Virus record (IMG/VR): IMGVR_UViG_3300027796_000011
Location: 1 to 41,849 of that record
Reading direction: 5' to 3' (one strand)
Length of the DNA stretch: 41,849 nucleotides
From: a virus
Part shown: positions 22,151 through 29,999 of the stretch, piece after piece
How positions within the stretch are numbered: position 1 is the stretch's first letter
Layout of the letters: every line of letters starts with the position of its first letter
Notes under the pieces: generated by a model
Told to the model about the DNA's origin: nothing
The model's input: the letters and a program-made list of their open reading frames with translations, nothing else
The model's database searches: none
Translations under genes and position numbers: made by a program

Positions 22151-23032
22151 TTAGGACCACACGAAAGTGAGTTCTGCCGCGCTCAAAGGAGTCGTGGCGG
22201 ATGTTGAACGTGCGATAAAATTCAGGTATGCACCGTCTCCAACCTGTGACAAGAAGCCCTTCTCAAGTGTAAAATCGATCTCGTTGACGGTTTGTGTGGC
22301 GTTGTAAGACGGCGCACCTGCCGCCCAAGAGTTTGCGTTTGGGTACATAGTCGGGATATGCACAACAGGTTTGACCCACACCAGGGCGAAGACGCCGCCC
22401 ACCGCAGACTCAAGTTGGATTCCCGTTACAGTTGACGGGAAATCGCCAGGATGCAACTTGATGAAAGGGTCATCCAGACCAGCCGACGAACTGTATGACG
22501 AAAGCACAGACCCCGGGGCAAGCGAGAAGCCCGCAAGATTGCGTGGAGATGTCCGCTCCATGCCGTGCTGGTTGACGTAGGTGATCGTGAAATAGGCACT
22601 GCCCGTGCCTGCGCCCTGGCCGACCAGCATCAGCCGGATGCCATTCCCTCCAGCGTGGCGGGCATACGCCAATTGCGATATACCCTGCACGCCGGTTTCG
22701 TCGCCGTCCAAGAAAGGCACGTACATTTCGTAATCCAGCAAAACATACGCCACCCCCGCGCTCGTCGCGGTGCCAGACATCGAGATGCTTTTGACATACT
22801 TTCGGGCCGGGGCGACATCCGGCCCGTGGTAGATACCGTCCACCGCAGCCAGCCTACTGCACACACCGGGTGCGCTGGCGTAGTAGTTCGCAGGGGGGCC
22901 GCCGCCTCCATAAGACATGTCCACGAAGTTGTACTGCGATAACGCGGGCGCAGTACGTCGCCACATGGAAGTCCATGCCTTCCCGGCCTCAAGAGCGCGG
23001 GTTATCTCGTCAACGGCGTTGAATCCTGGCAT
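22151..23032 (-). CDS. virion-associated protein, paralogue B
   Basis: This 293-residue protein starts MPGFNAVDEITRALEAGKAW. It shares the order GxPPAN, YHGPDVAPARK, YVLLDYEMYVPF, GDGAYLNFIAR with paralogue A but lacks the inserted beta-domain. Composition is GC-rich like its neighbours. It probably belongs to a decoration or fibre module acquired as a block. ATG 23030-23032 has GGAG about 11 bases upstream. Confidence 0.65.
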   Translation of the reverse strand: MPGFNAVDEITRALEAGKAWTSMWRRTAPALSQYNFVDMSYGGGGPPANYYASAPGVCSRLAAVDGIYHGPDVAPARKYVKSISMSGTATSAGVAYVLLDYEMYVPFLDGDETGVQGISQLAYARHAGGNGIRLMLVGQGAGTGSAYFTITYVNQHGMERTSPRNLAGFSLAPGSVLSSYSSSAGLDDPFIKLHPGDFPSTVTGIQLESAVGGVFALVWVKPVVHIPTMYPNANSWAAGAPSYNATQTVNEIDFTLEKGFLSQVGDGAYLNFIARSTSATTPLSAAELTFVWS

Positions 23033-23035
23033 GGC

Positions 23036-23440
23036 CTAGTCCGCTCCAACGCTCAAGGCCCCAATGGCGAACTGCGGCTGAATGCCAGCACTCACGTTCA
23101 GCGTTGCGGACAACGCACCACTCACGAGCATCGCAACGGCCCCGCTTGCGGTGTCCACCACGGCGAAATGCGTGACGGCGTTCGTCCCGGCAGTGCAAGC
23201 CCCGAACTGGATCAGCGCGGCATTGGTGAAAGTCGAGCCACCATCAGTCCAGGCGGAAGCCTTGGTCAACGCAACACGAGCGTAGCCGGTGTAGGTGGCC
23301 TCGTTGGCAATGCTACCGGCCTCGCCCGGGTCAGCAGTGAACAGCGCAAGGTACTGCGTGGCCCCGGTACGCCAGGAGGGGTCTTCCCCACCAAGAACCA
23401 TGCTCAAAACCGCATTTTCAGTATCATTGGACATAGACAT
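23036..23440 (-). CDS. phage fibre/virion protein, 134 aa
   Basis: The segment QYLALFTADPGEAGSIANE followed by TYTGYARVALT is a signature I recognise from small phage proteins annotated as fibre or virion components. Then come FTNAALIQFGACT, AVTHFAVVDTAS and a beta-rich end. It is GC-rich. It begins the four-gene fibre-like block downstream of the endolysin. ATG 23438-23440 has CAGGAG upstream. Confidence 0.7.
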   Translation of the reverse strand: MSMSNDTENAVLSMVLGGEDPSWRTGATQYLALFTADPGEAGSIANEATYTGYARVALTKASAWTDGGSTFTNAALIQFGACTAGTNAVTHFAVVDTASGAVAMLVSGALSATLNVSAGIQPQFAIGALSVGAD

Positions 23441-23462
23441 GCTAGAGTCTCCTGTTTAAGAT

Positions 23463-23482
23463 GGTTGAAGTTAATTTCAAAA
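23463..23482 (-). promoter_or_regulatory. dispersed palindrome, site 9
   Basis: On the minus strand TTTTGAAATTAACTTCAACC begins one base after the endolysin stop (23484-23486) and lies in the 43-base gap before the fibre-like block. Confidence 0.55.
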
Positions 23483-23483
23483 A

Positions 23484-24062
23484 CTAAAGGGCAAATATTA
23501 AAGCCTCCAAGTCAGCACAACGTCTGAACCAGCCTTTCTTGAACTTCTGAAGCACGGGGTTATTGGCTATGATGCTGTTGTAGAACTTCCGCCTTTCCTC
23601 GATGAAACGTATGGCAAATGTCCTATCTGCTTCCGGGTTGGAACAGATAGCCTTTACAGCCTTTATGGTTTTAGGCCCGATCTTGCCGTCAATGGCTACC
23701 GTATGCCCAGAGTAGAAGTTACAAATCTGCTGAAGGATGCGGGACGCCCTCCCGCCACCGGCGTTGATAGCCGTGTCATAGAAGACGATGGACGCAAAAA
23801 ACGGGAAGGAATCAAGATCGTAGTTATCCCAGAAGAAGTCTTTGTAGAGACGAAGCGCATCCTCTTTGGTCAGATGCTTGATGTCAGCCTTATCAATGTC
23901 TCCATCACCGTCGATATCTCCATCTTTAAGAGGTAGACCAGATAGAAACCGAAGACTGATACCCATATTAGTAGCCCCACCAGAATCTCCAGCCACATCA
24001 CAATAGCCGCCTTCCCACTTGAAGACAAAATCTTGTGCGAGTTCATAGCTACTCTTGTCCAT
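23484..24062 (-). CDS. endolysin, GH108-type muramidase with calcium-loop insert
   Basis: This 192-residue peptidoglycan hydrolase cleaves the glycan backbone at lysis. The GH108 motif KWEGGY places catalytic E17, followed by GDSGGATNMGIS, and the FFWDNYDLDSFP and DTAINAGGGRA segments fit the family. The C-terminal half holds the peptidoglycan-binding domain (DGKIGPKTIKAV). Residues 49-60 (DIDGDGDIDKAD) form a perfect 12-residue EF-hand/dockerin-like calcium loop inserted in the catalytic domain. No signal peptide or anchor is seen, so it depends on a holin. It is the last gene of the lysis cluster. Confidence 0.87.
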   Translation of the reverse strand: MDKSSYELAQDFVFKWEGGYCDVAGDSGGATNMGISLRFLSGLPLKDGDIDGDGDIDKADIKHLTKEDALRLYKDFFWDNYDLDSFPFFASIVFYDTAINAGGGRASRILQQICNFYSGHTVAIDGKIGPKTIKAVKAICSNPEADRTFAIRFIEERRKFYNSIIANNPVLQKFKKGWFRRCADLEALIFAL

Positions 24063-24074
24063 CTTACACCCCCA

Positions 24075-24335
24075 CTATTCATTGGTGGTTTTATCAAGTT
24101 CTTCGTACTTTTTGCTTACAACCTTGAAGAGGATAGCTATGACAGAGGTTGCCAAAGTGCTTACCTCCCCAATCCCTAGTGGGATGAAAGTCTGGGACAT
24201 AAGAGAAAGATATGCCCAAATAGACAGAATGAGAGTAGATGCCAAGACACAATAAGCAACAACGCCAGCCACAAGGATTCTCGTAGACGATGGGTTGCCA
24301 TTATCATCCTCAAACACCTGTCTCCAGAAGCCCAT
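24075..24335 (-). CDS. holin-like membrane protein
   Basis: This 86-residue protein has two hydrophobic segments (about 21-43 and 52-73) and charged ends (KKYEELDKTTNE). It is encoded 12 bases before the endolysin. Class II holins have this size and layout. The start ATG overlaps the preceding stop (TAATG). It would form membrane lesions that release the endolysin. The sequence family was not recognised, so the call rests on topology and position. Confidence 0.65.
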   Translation of the reverse strand: MGFWRQVFEDDNGNPSSTRILVAGVVAYCVLASTLILSIWAYLSLMSQTFIPLGIGEVSTLATSVIAILFKVVSKKYEELDKTTNE

Positions 24336-24790
24336 TACTTCACCCCTATCTGGTCAAGTGTGTATTTCAGGTAGCCAAACATGGTCAGCCCTATTGCCGA
24401 TATAGCAGTGCCCAACCACAGCACTTTCTTGTAAGCTGCGTGCATCTCTTTGACGGGGGTGGACGCCTCTTCCACGGCCTCTTTGAGGCTCTTCAGGAGG
24501 TCTTCCTCCCGCCTGATTTCGCGCTCTACAGCCAGGGCGGTGCGGGAAGAGCACTCTCTGTCATGTGTCTGGAAACACACAGAAATGGTTTCTTCATGCT
24601 CACCGATATGCTCTTTCAGTAGTTTTCGGATGTCCTCATTTTCGGGGACGGTATCCAGGGTTTCCAGTATTCTCACAACGCTGTTAGAGATGCCTGCCAA
24701 TGCTTGGGTGTTTCTAGCCACCTCTTGGGCCAGGGAATCTGTAACCTCCTTCACTAGAGAAAGGAGTTGCCGTGCCTGCTCAATATCCAC
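24335..24790 (-). CDS. coiled-coil protein with C-terminal membrane anchor
   Basis: This 151-residue protein has long amphipathic helices (VKEVTDSLAQEVARNTQALA; EEDLLKSLKEAVEEA) and one membrane segment near residues 123-141 (LWLGTAISAIGLTMFGYL). The layout recalls haemolysin XhlA-type lysis partners, which anchor to the membrane next to a holin. GTG start at 24788-24790 shares a base with the response-regulator stop (TAGTG), with GAGAGAGG upstream, so these two are coupled. Role in lysis inferred. Confidence 0.6.
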   Translation of the reverse strand: MDIEQARQLLSLVKEVTDSLAQEVARNTQALAGISNSVVRILETLDTVPENEDIRKLLKEHIGEHEETISVCFQTHDRECSSRTALAVEREIRREEDLLKSLKEAVEEASTPVKEMHAAYKKVLWLGTAISAIGLTMFGYLKYTLDQIGVK

Positions 24791-25668
24791 TACTGACCTC
24801 TCTCTAGGTTCTGAATCTTCACCTCATTCTCCTTGAGAATTTGGTGTGTCTTTTCAGTGGCCTTGAACAACGCATCTTTCATTCTAGCCACTTCCACCTG
24901 TGCCAACTGCAACAACTCTTCTGCTTGCTGATGCCTGTATGTGACATCCCGTCCGATGGTCTGTACCTCAAGAAGTCTTCCCTGCCTGTCAAAAATGCCG
25001 ACCTTCTTCCATAGCACCCATCTGTTTGAGAGTTTCGTTTCCACACTTTCAGAGGTGGGGTTCTCCAGTGTGAGGGCTTCCACTTTATCATTGTGCATGG
25101 ACATGAACTTGCCGCGCATGTAATCAGAAAGATTTGTCCCAAGAACATTCCCCAAAGACATATTCAATAAAGCACAGATGGCTTTGTTGGCGAAAGTAAT
25201 GGTGCCATCGGGACGGAAACGAACAATGTAGTCAGGGGAGAGGTCAACCACAGAGTTGTACAGGTCACACTTGGATTGAAGTTCCTGTCTAAGACGGTAC
25301 TTCTCTGCGGTAAGCAGTAAAACAAGCGGGAGGGTCTTCTGTTCCGTCTTCAGGACGTATGAGTCCGCCCCCGCTGCTATGGTTTCTTTGGCCGTATGCA
25401 AGTCATCGTCACTAGTGAGAACAACGATGGGGATATTCGGGCACAGGGCTTTAACGGCATCAACACTCTGTGTGCCATAACTGTCGGGAAGGTGCAGATC
25501 GACAAGAGCTATGTCAAAGCAGCCTTCCGACAATTTGTATTTAGCATCTTCCAGGGAGCGGACGGCAGAGTACATGTAGTCTTCATCCCCCAGGCTGCGC
25601 TCTAGGAGTTTTTGGACTACAAGGATTTGTGTCAGATCGTCTTCTATGTGCAGTACGCGAAAGCTCAT
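24790..25668 (-). CDS. response regulator: REC domain, PAS domain, coiled coil
   Basis: The first 120 residues of this 292-residue protein are a complete receiver domain: acidic pair D10/D11, phosphoacceptor D57 (ALVDLHLPD), T85 (VVLTS) and K107 (YVLKTE). All key residues are kept, so it can probably be phosphorylated. A PAS domain follows (about 133-250; VDLSPDYIVRF, FANKAICALL, IGRDVTYRHQ), then a C-terminal coiled coil. There is no histidine kinase, cyclase or DNA-binding output. It lies between spanin and holin-type genes and is coupled to the next gene. ATG 25666-25668 has AAGGGGA upstream. Two-component regulators are rare in phages. Confidence 0.88.
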   Translation of the reverse strand: MSFRVLHIEDDLTQILVVQKLLERSLGDEDYMYSAVRSLEDAKYKLSEGCFDIALVDLHLPDSYGTQSVDAVKALCPNIPIVVLTSDDDLHTAKETIAAGADSYVLKTEQKTLPLVLLLTAEKYRLRQELQSKCDLYNSVVDLSPDYIVRFRPDGTITFANKAICALLNMSLGNVLGTNLSDYMRGKFMSMHNDKVEALTLENPTSESVETKLSNRWVLWKKVGIFDRQGRLLEVQTIGRDVTYRHQQAEELLQLAQVEVARMKDALFKATEKTHQILKENEVKIQNLERGQ

Positions 25669-25686
25669 GCCGTCCCCTTAATGGTT

Positions 25687-25706
25687 TTTTGAAGTTGACT
25701 TCAATC
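25687..25706. promoter_or_regulatory. dispersed palindrome, site 10
   Basis: TTTTGAAGTTGACTTCAATC contains a perfect 16-base inverted repeat (TTGAAGT, TG, ACTTCAA). It lies against the stop of the outer spanin gene (25707) and upstream of the response regulator, in a 38-base gap with no clear promoter. Confidence 0.6.
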
Positions 25707-26021
25707 CTACTTGTTTGTGGCTTCCCGCAACTCTTTGAGTCTGGTGTTCTGTGCCCTAGCAGCCTCGTACTTTACGAACAATTTTTCAGCCCAATCCTTC
25801 AACTTCGTTATGTTTTCCATAAAAATTTCAGAGTTCAGTTCGGACTCTAGAGGTTCGTCCTGCACCATCTCCTGGTACTGCGGGCGGGGAATTTCGGGAA
25901 GGTCAAGCATCGCCTGCCCGATTTCAATCTTAGCCGGGCCGGTGGTGGGCACCCCCGCGCAGCCACTAATTGAAAATGTGAGTACGAAGATAACCAACAA
26001 GGTCTTTACTAGACTTTTCAT
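25707..26021 (-). CDS. outer-membrane spanin (Rz1-like lipoprotein)
   Basis: This 104-residue protein has a signal peptide MKSLVKTLLVIFVLTFSISG ending in a lipobox ISGC, with the lipid-bearing cysteine at residue 21. A proline-containing middle (PEIPRPQY) and helical end follow. It would sit in the outer membrane and fuse with the inner membrane through the partner spanin at lysis. It overlaps the end of the inner spanin gene by 56 bases in another frame, as Rz/Rz1 pairs do. ATG 26019-26021 has AAGGAG. Confidence 0.78.
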   Translation of the reverse strand: MKSLVKTLLVIFVLTFSISGCAGVPTTGPAKIEIGQAMLDLPEIPRPQYQEMVQDEPLESELNSEIFMENITKLKDWAEKLFVKYEAARAQNTRLKELREATNK

Positions 26022-26361
26022 CTAGGACTCCTTTCTCTATCGCTTCCTTGGCGGGGATGTAAGTCCGCTTTTCAATTACAGTTGTTTTAGCAGACGCCCT
26101 ATCAACCCGCTTATCACATTCAATATCCATCTTCCCAACAAGTTCCTTCAGGCTGGTGACATCAATGGTCAACTCTTTCTTCCTGATTTCAGCTAGATTC
26201 AACTTCTCCTGCAAGGACACTTTTTGGGCTTCAAGTTTGTCGATAGATGCCTTGAGGTTGTCAATGGTATTCCCCTGCTGGTAGGCTCGAAATACCAGAA
26301 AGAGAATAACTAGGACAACTGCCGCGTACCCCATGAGTTTTGCATTTGTTATTCCGAACAT
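25966..26361 (-). CDS. inner-membrane spanin (Rz-like)
   Basis: This 131-residue protein has one N-terminal membrane segment (about residues 9-26, MGYAAVVLVILFLVF) and a long coiled coil (DNLKASIDKLEAQKVSLQEK onwards), then a basic end. It is typical of Rz spanins, which cross the periplasm to meet the lipoprotein partner. ATG 26359-26361 was taken as start; a GTG nine bases upstream (26370) is possible. It overlaps the Rz1-like gene. Together the pair argues for a Gram-negative host. Confidence 0.75.
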   Translation of the reverse strand: MFGITNAKLMGYAAVVLVILFLVFRAYQQGNTIDNLKASIDKLEAQKVSLQEKLNLAEIRKKELTIDVTSLKELVGKMDIECDKRVDRASAKTTVIEKRTYIPAKEAIEKGVLDEKSSKDLVGYLRTHIFN

Positions 26362-26370
26362 ACTACCCAC

Positions 26371-27267
26371 CTACCCTATAAGTGTTCCAGTTATCCTAGA
26401 AGATGCAAAGACTGAGGAACTGGCCGCCGTTTGCTGTCTATAATACAAACTGAGTGTTCTTTTTCCAGTAGTCAACACGGGGCTGTGAATAGCTGCGACA
26501 CTTAAATAGTCGCCACTCGCGTAGCCAGTCGCAATCGTATCAGGAAGAACTTTTGTAGCAGACACCATATCATAGACTGAAAAGATACTCTTAAAGCTGT
26601 TGTTTGCATATTGGGCATACACATTTATCCCTATGGTAGTGGCTTCTTCACCCCAAGATAGGATATCTATTCTGTCTACAGCATCAAATACTTCAATATC
26701 CACACTAGCAGTTGTGATATTGGTACGATCTATGGATTTAAGGGCACCAAACCCAACCGAACGCCTATTGTAGTAACTAAGGACGAGTCGCTGTTGTTCA
26801 GTGTCGGCCCAGGCGGGTCCGGTGATGGGGTAGGCCATCCCGACAAGCGTCTTGGCAGCAGTGACAGAACTAACCATCACCGTGCCGGTAGCATCCAGGG
26901 TGGGGGTGTCTGTCAGAAACTCAAGAGTCGGGCTGGAAGCGTTAGACACATAGATATAGTACAGGATGTTTGGGGTAGCTCCAGTAGGTGCCAATGTGAT
27001 ACCAGCAGCAGGAATCTGAACCATAACGCCATTGATGTAAATCCAGCCCCCATTGTAGCGGGACAACAGGAGGTTGGCTCCAGACTTCGTGAGCCGAACG
27101 CTTCCGTTAGGACGGAACATCGTGGCATTGGCAGGGGTCAGAAACTTGTCATTGCTAGTAGCCGCAAGAATCTCGGCAGAAGATGCAGGAACCGCCCCCG
27201 TAAACGCCTGTTTCGGGAGGGCAGCAGACAACTCCCTACGAAACCAGTTTCTCAAATTGATAGCCAT
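26371..27267 (-). CDS. tail fibre or virion protein
   Basis: This 298-residue, beta-rich protein contains a segment that looks like a short phage-fibre unit (PANATMFRPNGSVRLTKSGA, then YNGGWIYINGVMVQIP) and AAGITLAPTGATPN, all frequent in small tail-fibre proteins. The end (SRITGTLIG) is hydrophobic. It lies between a membrane protein and the spanins. Probably a receptor-contacting or accessory fibre protein. ATG 27265-27267 has only a weak GGGGG upstream. Confidence 0.6.
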   Translation of the reverse strand: MAINLRNWFRRELSAALPKQAFTGAVPASSAEILAATSNDKFLTPANATMFRPNGSVRLTKSGANLLLSRYNGGWIYINGVMVQIPAAGITLAPTGATPNILYYIYVSNASSPTLEFLTDTPTLDATGTVMVSSVTAAKTLVGMAYPITGPAWADTEQQRLVLSYYNRRSVGFGALKSIDRTNITTASVDIEVFDAVDRIDILSWGEEATTIGINVYAQYANNSFKSIFSVYDMVSATKVLPDTIATGYASGDYLSVAAIHSPVLTTGKRTLSLYYRQQTAASSSVFASSRITGTLIG

Positions 27268-27271
27268 CGCG

Positions 27272-27568
27272 CTATACCCCCAGATAAGTGATTATGCCAG
27301 ACATGATAAGACAGGCACAAAAGGGCCACATAAAATCGTTTCTTCCATCCAAATCGTACTCTATTGGAGTCCAACCCCGCCACCAGCGAAGGTCTTTGGA
27401 GTGTATCTCGAAGTCACGTTTCTCCCTCCCCCAATAAAAGCCAATACCCAAAGCCGCACCGGCCCACCAATTACCAGTGGAGAAGCCAACTATCAGTTGC
27501 AGCAGCAAGGCAATAGCGGCGTGAATCACGCCATTCAGAAGTAGTTTGCTTGTCATGGCTAGGCCCAT
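27272..27568 (-). CDS. small membrane protein in the lysis/fibre region
   Basis: This 98-residue protein has two or three hydrophobic segments (about 11-30, 32-45 and 80-97). It has a charged stretch YWGREKRDFEIHSKDLRWW between them. It may be a second holin or an antiholin, which phages often encode apart from the main holin, but I recognise no family. The start may be ATG 27566-27568, which overlaps the preceding stop region, or ATG 27554-27556. Confidence 0.55.
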   Translation of the reverse strand: MGLAMTSKLLLNGVIHAAIALLLQLIVGFSTGNWWAGAALGIGFYWGREKRDFEIHSKDLRWWRGWTPIEYDLDGRNDFMWPFCACLIMSGIITYLGV

Positions 27569-27879
27569 GTCCCAACATTCGGGGGGCGGTCAACGATCTC
27601 GACACCACAGGTCCGAACGGCGTCCGCAAGTTCAGTGTCGTAACACCGCAAGGCAGCATAGACCCCAGGAAGAAACGTCGTGGGGGTCAGTTCGTTGCCC
27701 TCTTCATCATAGGTGCCCGGAACGTCCACGACGGCTCCCAGGTAGTGTAGGGCGTGTCGCGGGGAGGCAGTCACAAATTCCCCCTCAAATGTCAGGCCGG
27801 GGGCTGGCAGGATAGTCACAGACGCCAGTGCGTCGTACATATCCTCGTAGTCAAGTGTTCCAATATAGAGGTCAATCAT
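27559..27879 (-). CDS. small protein after the tail fibre
   Basis: This 106-residue acidic protein (MIDLYIGTLDYEDMYDALAS; PGVYAALRCYDTELADAV) is encoded directly downstream of the large fibre gene. Proteins of this size here are often fibre-assembly chaperones or accessory parts. That is inference from position. ATG 27877-27879 has AAGGAG six bases upstream, so translation should be efficient. Confidence 0.6.
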   Translation of the reverse strand: MIDLYIGTLDYEDMYDALASVTILPAPGLTFEGEFVTASPRHALHYLGAVVDVPGTYDEEGNELTPTTFLPGVYAALRCYDTELADAVRTCGVEIVDRPPNVGTWA

Positions 27880-27889
27880 TATCCGCTCC

Positions 27890-29986
27890 TTACAGGGTCA
27901 ACGCCTGGAGTTGGGAAGATGTTAAGGCACGGGGGTAGTAGACAACACTGGCAATAGTACCCTGCCACATATTTGCTGCTGTGGTGGGGCTGCCAAGACG
28001 CAATGTTGTCAGTCCTGTGGGAACACCCCCGGCGGTGTCAGTCAACACTGTGGCTCCATTGATTGTAAACTTGAAGTCGTTTGCCTTCCATGAGAAAGCA
28101 CAGAAGAACTCCGTATTATTTGGGATAACCGTGGTGCCGAGTGAAACAACGGTGGAACCACCAGTGACAACGGAAGCCGTGACTGCTTTGTTGGTGCCTC
28201 TGTTGATGTATATTCTATTACTTGTGGTTCCATCATCCAAGTGAACAAGGAGTTCGTTGCTCACCGGGGCGTTCATTGGTGTTCTGGCCCGGACAACAAC
28301 AGTACCTTCGGAGGTGTTAAAATCTATGCCTGACAGCAGGACAGTAGCGACATCCGCAGCCCTAGTAACAGTCGCATACGTGGTGTCTATGTAACTGGTT
28401 GGGATGGAGCCAGACTCAATCTGCGCTTGCGAGGCATAAACACCATAACCAACGGTGCCCGCATAAGTAGCCACACCATAAGTCGTGACAGTTGTACCAT
28501 TATACATACTCAGTGTGCCACGCAATTGCGTTGAGGTAGCATCGACGATACAGGACACAGAGCAAAGCCAGTAGCCATCCCCCGCATAACGCATCTTAGC
28601 GGTGGGGAGAGTGCCACTGCCAGCGACGGTAGCGACATCCCAAGTGGCTGCATCCGTCCCGGCAGCACTACAAGTACCAGTGGTGAGGTCAAAAAAAGCA
28701 TTGACACCATTTGTCCAACCGTTATGCACCAGACCAAGACGCACAACATTTCTCTCAGCGGCTTTCAGTTTGACGCTAAAAACCTGTAGTGTGTTAGCGG
28801 TAACGATCACTAGGGGGGTTGCCCAGGAATACGCTAAGGTTCCAGTTGTTTCACAGATTTTTTCGGCGTTTGTTGCGCCGTCCGGGCCTGTGGTAGCGTT
28901 GGGAGTGACAGTTGTATTTGTGGGGAGGTGCATGTCCACAATGGCACTGTAGGTACCTGACGCTGTAGACGTATCACCAGTGACAGTCCCAGAGAAAGTG
29001 CCGGTAACAGTCTTGAGTCCCAGATAAGTGGTGGTTCCAGCAGTCACATGGACAACAACACCAGCAGCCCCCCCGCCGCGCACAGTCTCACCCACCTGGA
29101 AAGTGCCAGTAACACTGGTGAGGGCCAGACGCTTGGTGACTTCCAGCATATTGGAGTACGGGCACAGATTTGTGGCAGCCGCTTCGATGAGCAGCCCATC
29201 ACAAGTACCGGCGGTGACATCGAACGGAAACCGTGGGACATCCACGGCCTTGCTGGTGATAAGTCCGTTCTGGTTGATATCCGTCCCGGTTGACGCCCTG
29301 GAGTATCCAACAATCGCGGGAAGGGCCTTCGCATCAGCAAAAGGCAGCACCATAGCAGGGGTCACGGTGGGAAGGTCAGGGACCAGAGAAGCCAACCCGG
29401 CGGGGTGGATAGCTAGAGCCGAAGACGTTCCATCCAACGTCTCAGCAGCAGTGGCGAGTTCCACCAAACCAGTGCGTGTCTCATTGGCAGTCCTGTCGAG
29501 AATAGCCTGGATGGACGGGGGGAAGAACACCTCTGTGCCTGTGGGGGTGTCGGTGAAATCATAGACAGAGGGGATGGTAAAAATAGACCAATCTGCAAGG
29601 GTAGCAGCCTCCCCCACCATGCCAGAGACAGCCACAACCAGAGTTGTCACAGAATAACTGGTGACACTCCCGGTCATGCCTTTCTGGTTAGTCTCGTTCC
29701 AGATGACCACCTGAATACCAGGAACAAAGGATTTTCCAGAAGCAATCGTGAGAGTCACACTGCCAGAGGACACCATAGCCAACGAGGTGGTGGAGGCAGC
29801 AGTCAGCCCGTTACCGCCGCTGGAAGCGGACAGCGTAGCCAGACTGTTGATCTCGGTAATGACAGCATTGATCTGTTCCGTCAGGACAGGCAACGCCCCC
29901 AAAAAGGCATCCGCTTTGGTAGCAAAATTGGAGGGGTTACTTTTGGAAGGCGGATCAATCAGTTCCGTGATTTGAGCAATAGCCAT
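27890..29986 (-). CDS. large tail fibre with lectin-like C-terminus
   Basis: This 698-residue protein is probably a receptor-binding fibre. The N-terminus (MAIAQITELIDPPSKSNPSN; KADAFLGALPVLTEQIN) matches the attachment region of many phage fibres and is followed by Thr/Ser/Gly-rich beta repeats. The last 200 residues (EGTVVVRARTPM, LVHLDDGTTSNRIYINRG, TLRLGSPTTAANMWQGTIAS) fit a concanavalin/LamG-type lectin jelly roll that would bind surface sugar. ATG 29984-29986 has GAGGAGG. It is the last large structural gene before the lysis cluster. Confidence 0.75.
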   Translation of the reverse strand: MAIAQITELIDPPSKSNPSNFATKADAFLGALPVLTEQINAVITEINSLATLSASSGGNGLTAASTTSLAMVSSGSVTLTIASGKSFVPGIQVVIWNETNQKGMTGSVTSYSVTTLVVAVSGMVGEAATLADWSIFTIPSVYDFTDTPTGTEVFFPPSIQAILDRTANETRTGLVELATAAETLDGTSSALAIHPAGLASLVPDLPTVTPAMVLPFADAKALPAIVGYSRASTGTDINQNGLITSKAVDVPRFPFDVTAGTCDGLLIEAAATNLCPYSNMLEVTKRLALTSVTGTFQVGETVRGGGAAGVVVHVTAGTTTYLGLKTVTGTFSGTVTGDTSTASGTYSAIVDMHLPTNTTVTPNATTGPDGATNAEKICETTGTLAYSWATPLVIVTANTLQVFSVKLKAAERNVVRLGLVHNGWTNGVNAFFDLTTGTCSAAGTDAATWDVATVAGSGTLPTAKMRYAGDGYWLCSVSCIVDATSTQLRGTLSMYNGTTVTTYGVATYAGTVGYGVYASQAQIESGSIPTSYIDTTYATVTRAADVATVLLSGIDFNTSEGTVVVRARTPMNAPVSNELLVHLDDGTTSNRIYINRGTNKAVTASVVTGGSTVVSLGTTVIPNNTEFFCAFSWKANDFKFTINGATVLTDTAGGVPTGLTTLRLGSPTTAANMWQGTIASVVYYPRALTSSQLQALTL

Positions 29987-29999
29987 CGAATCCTCCTCG

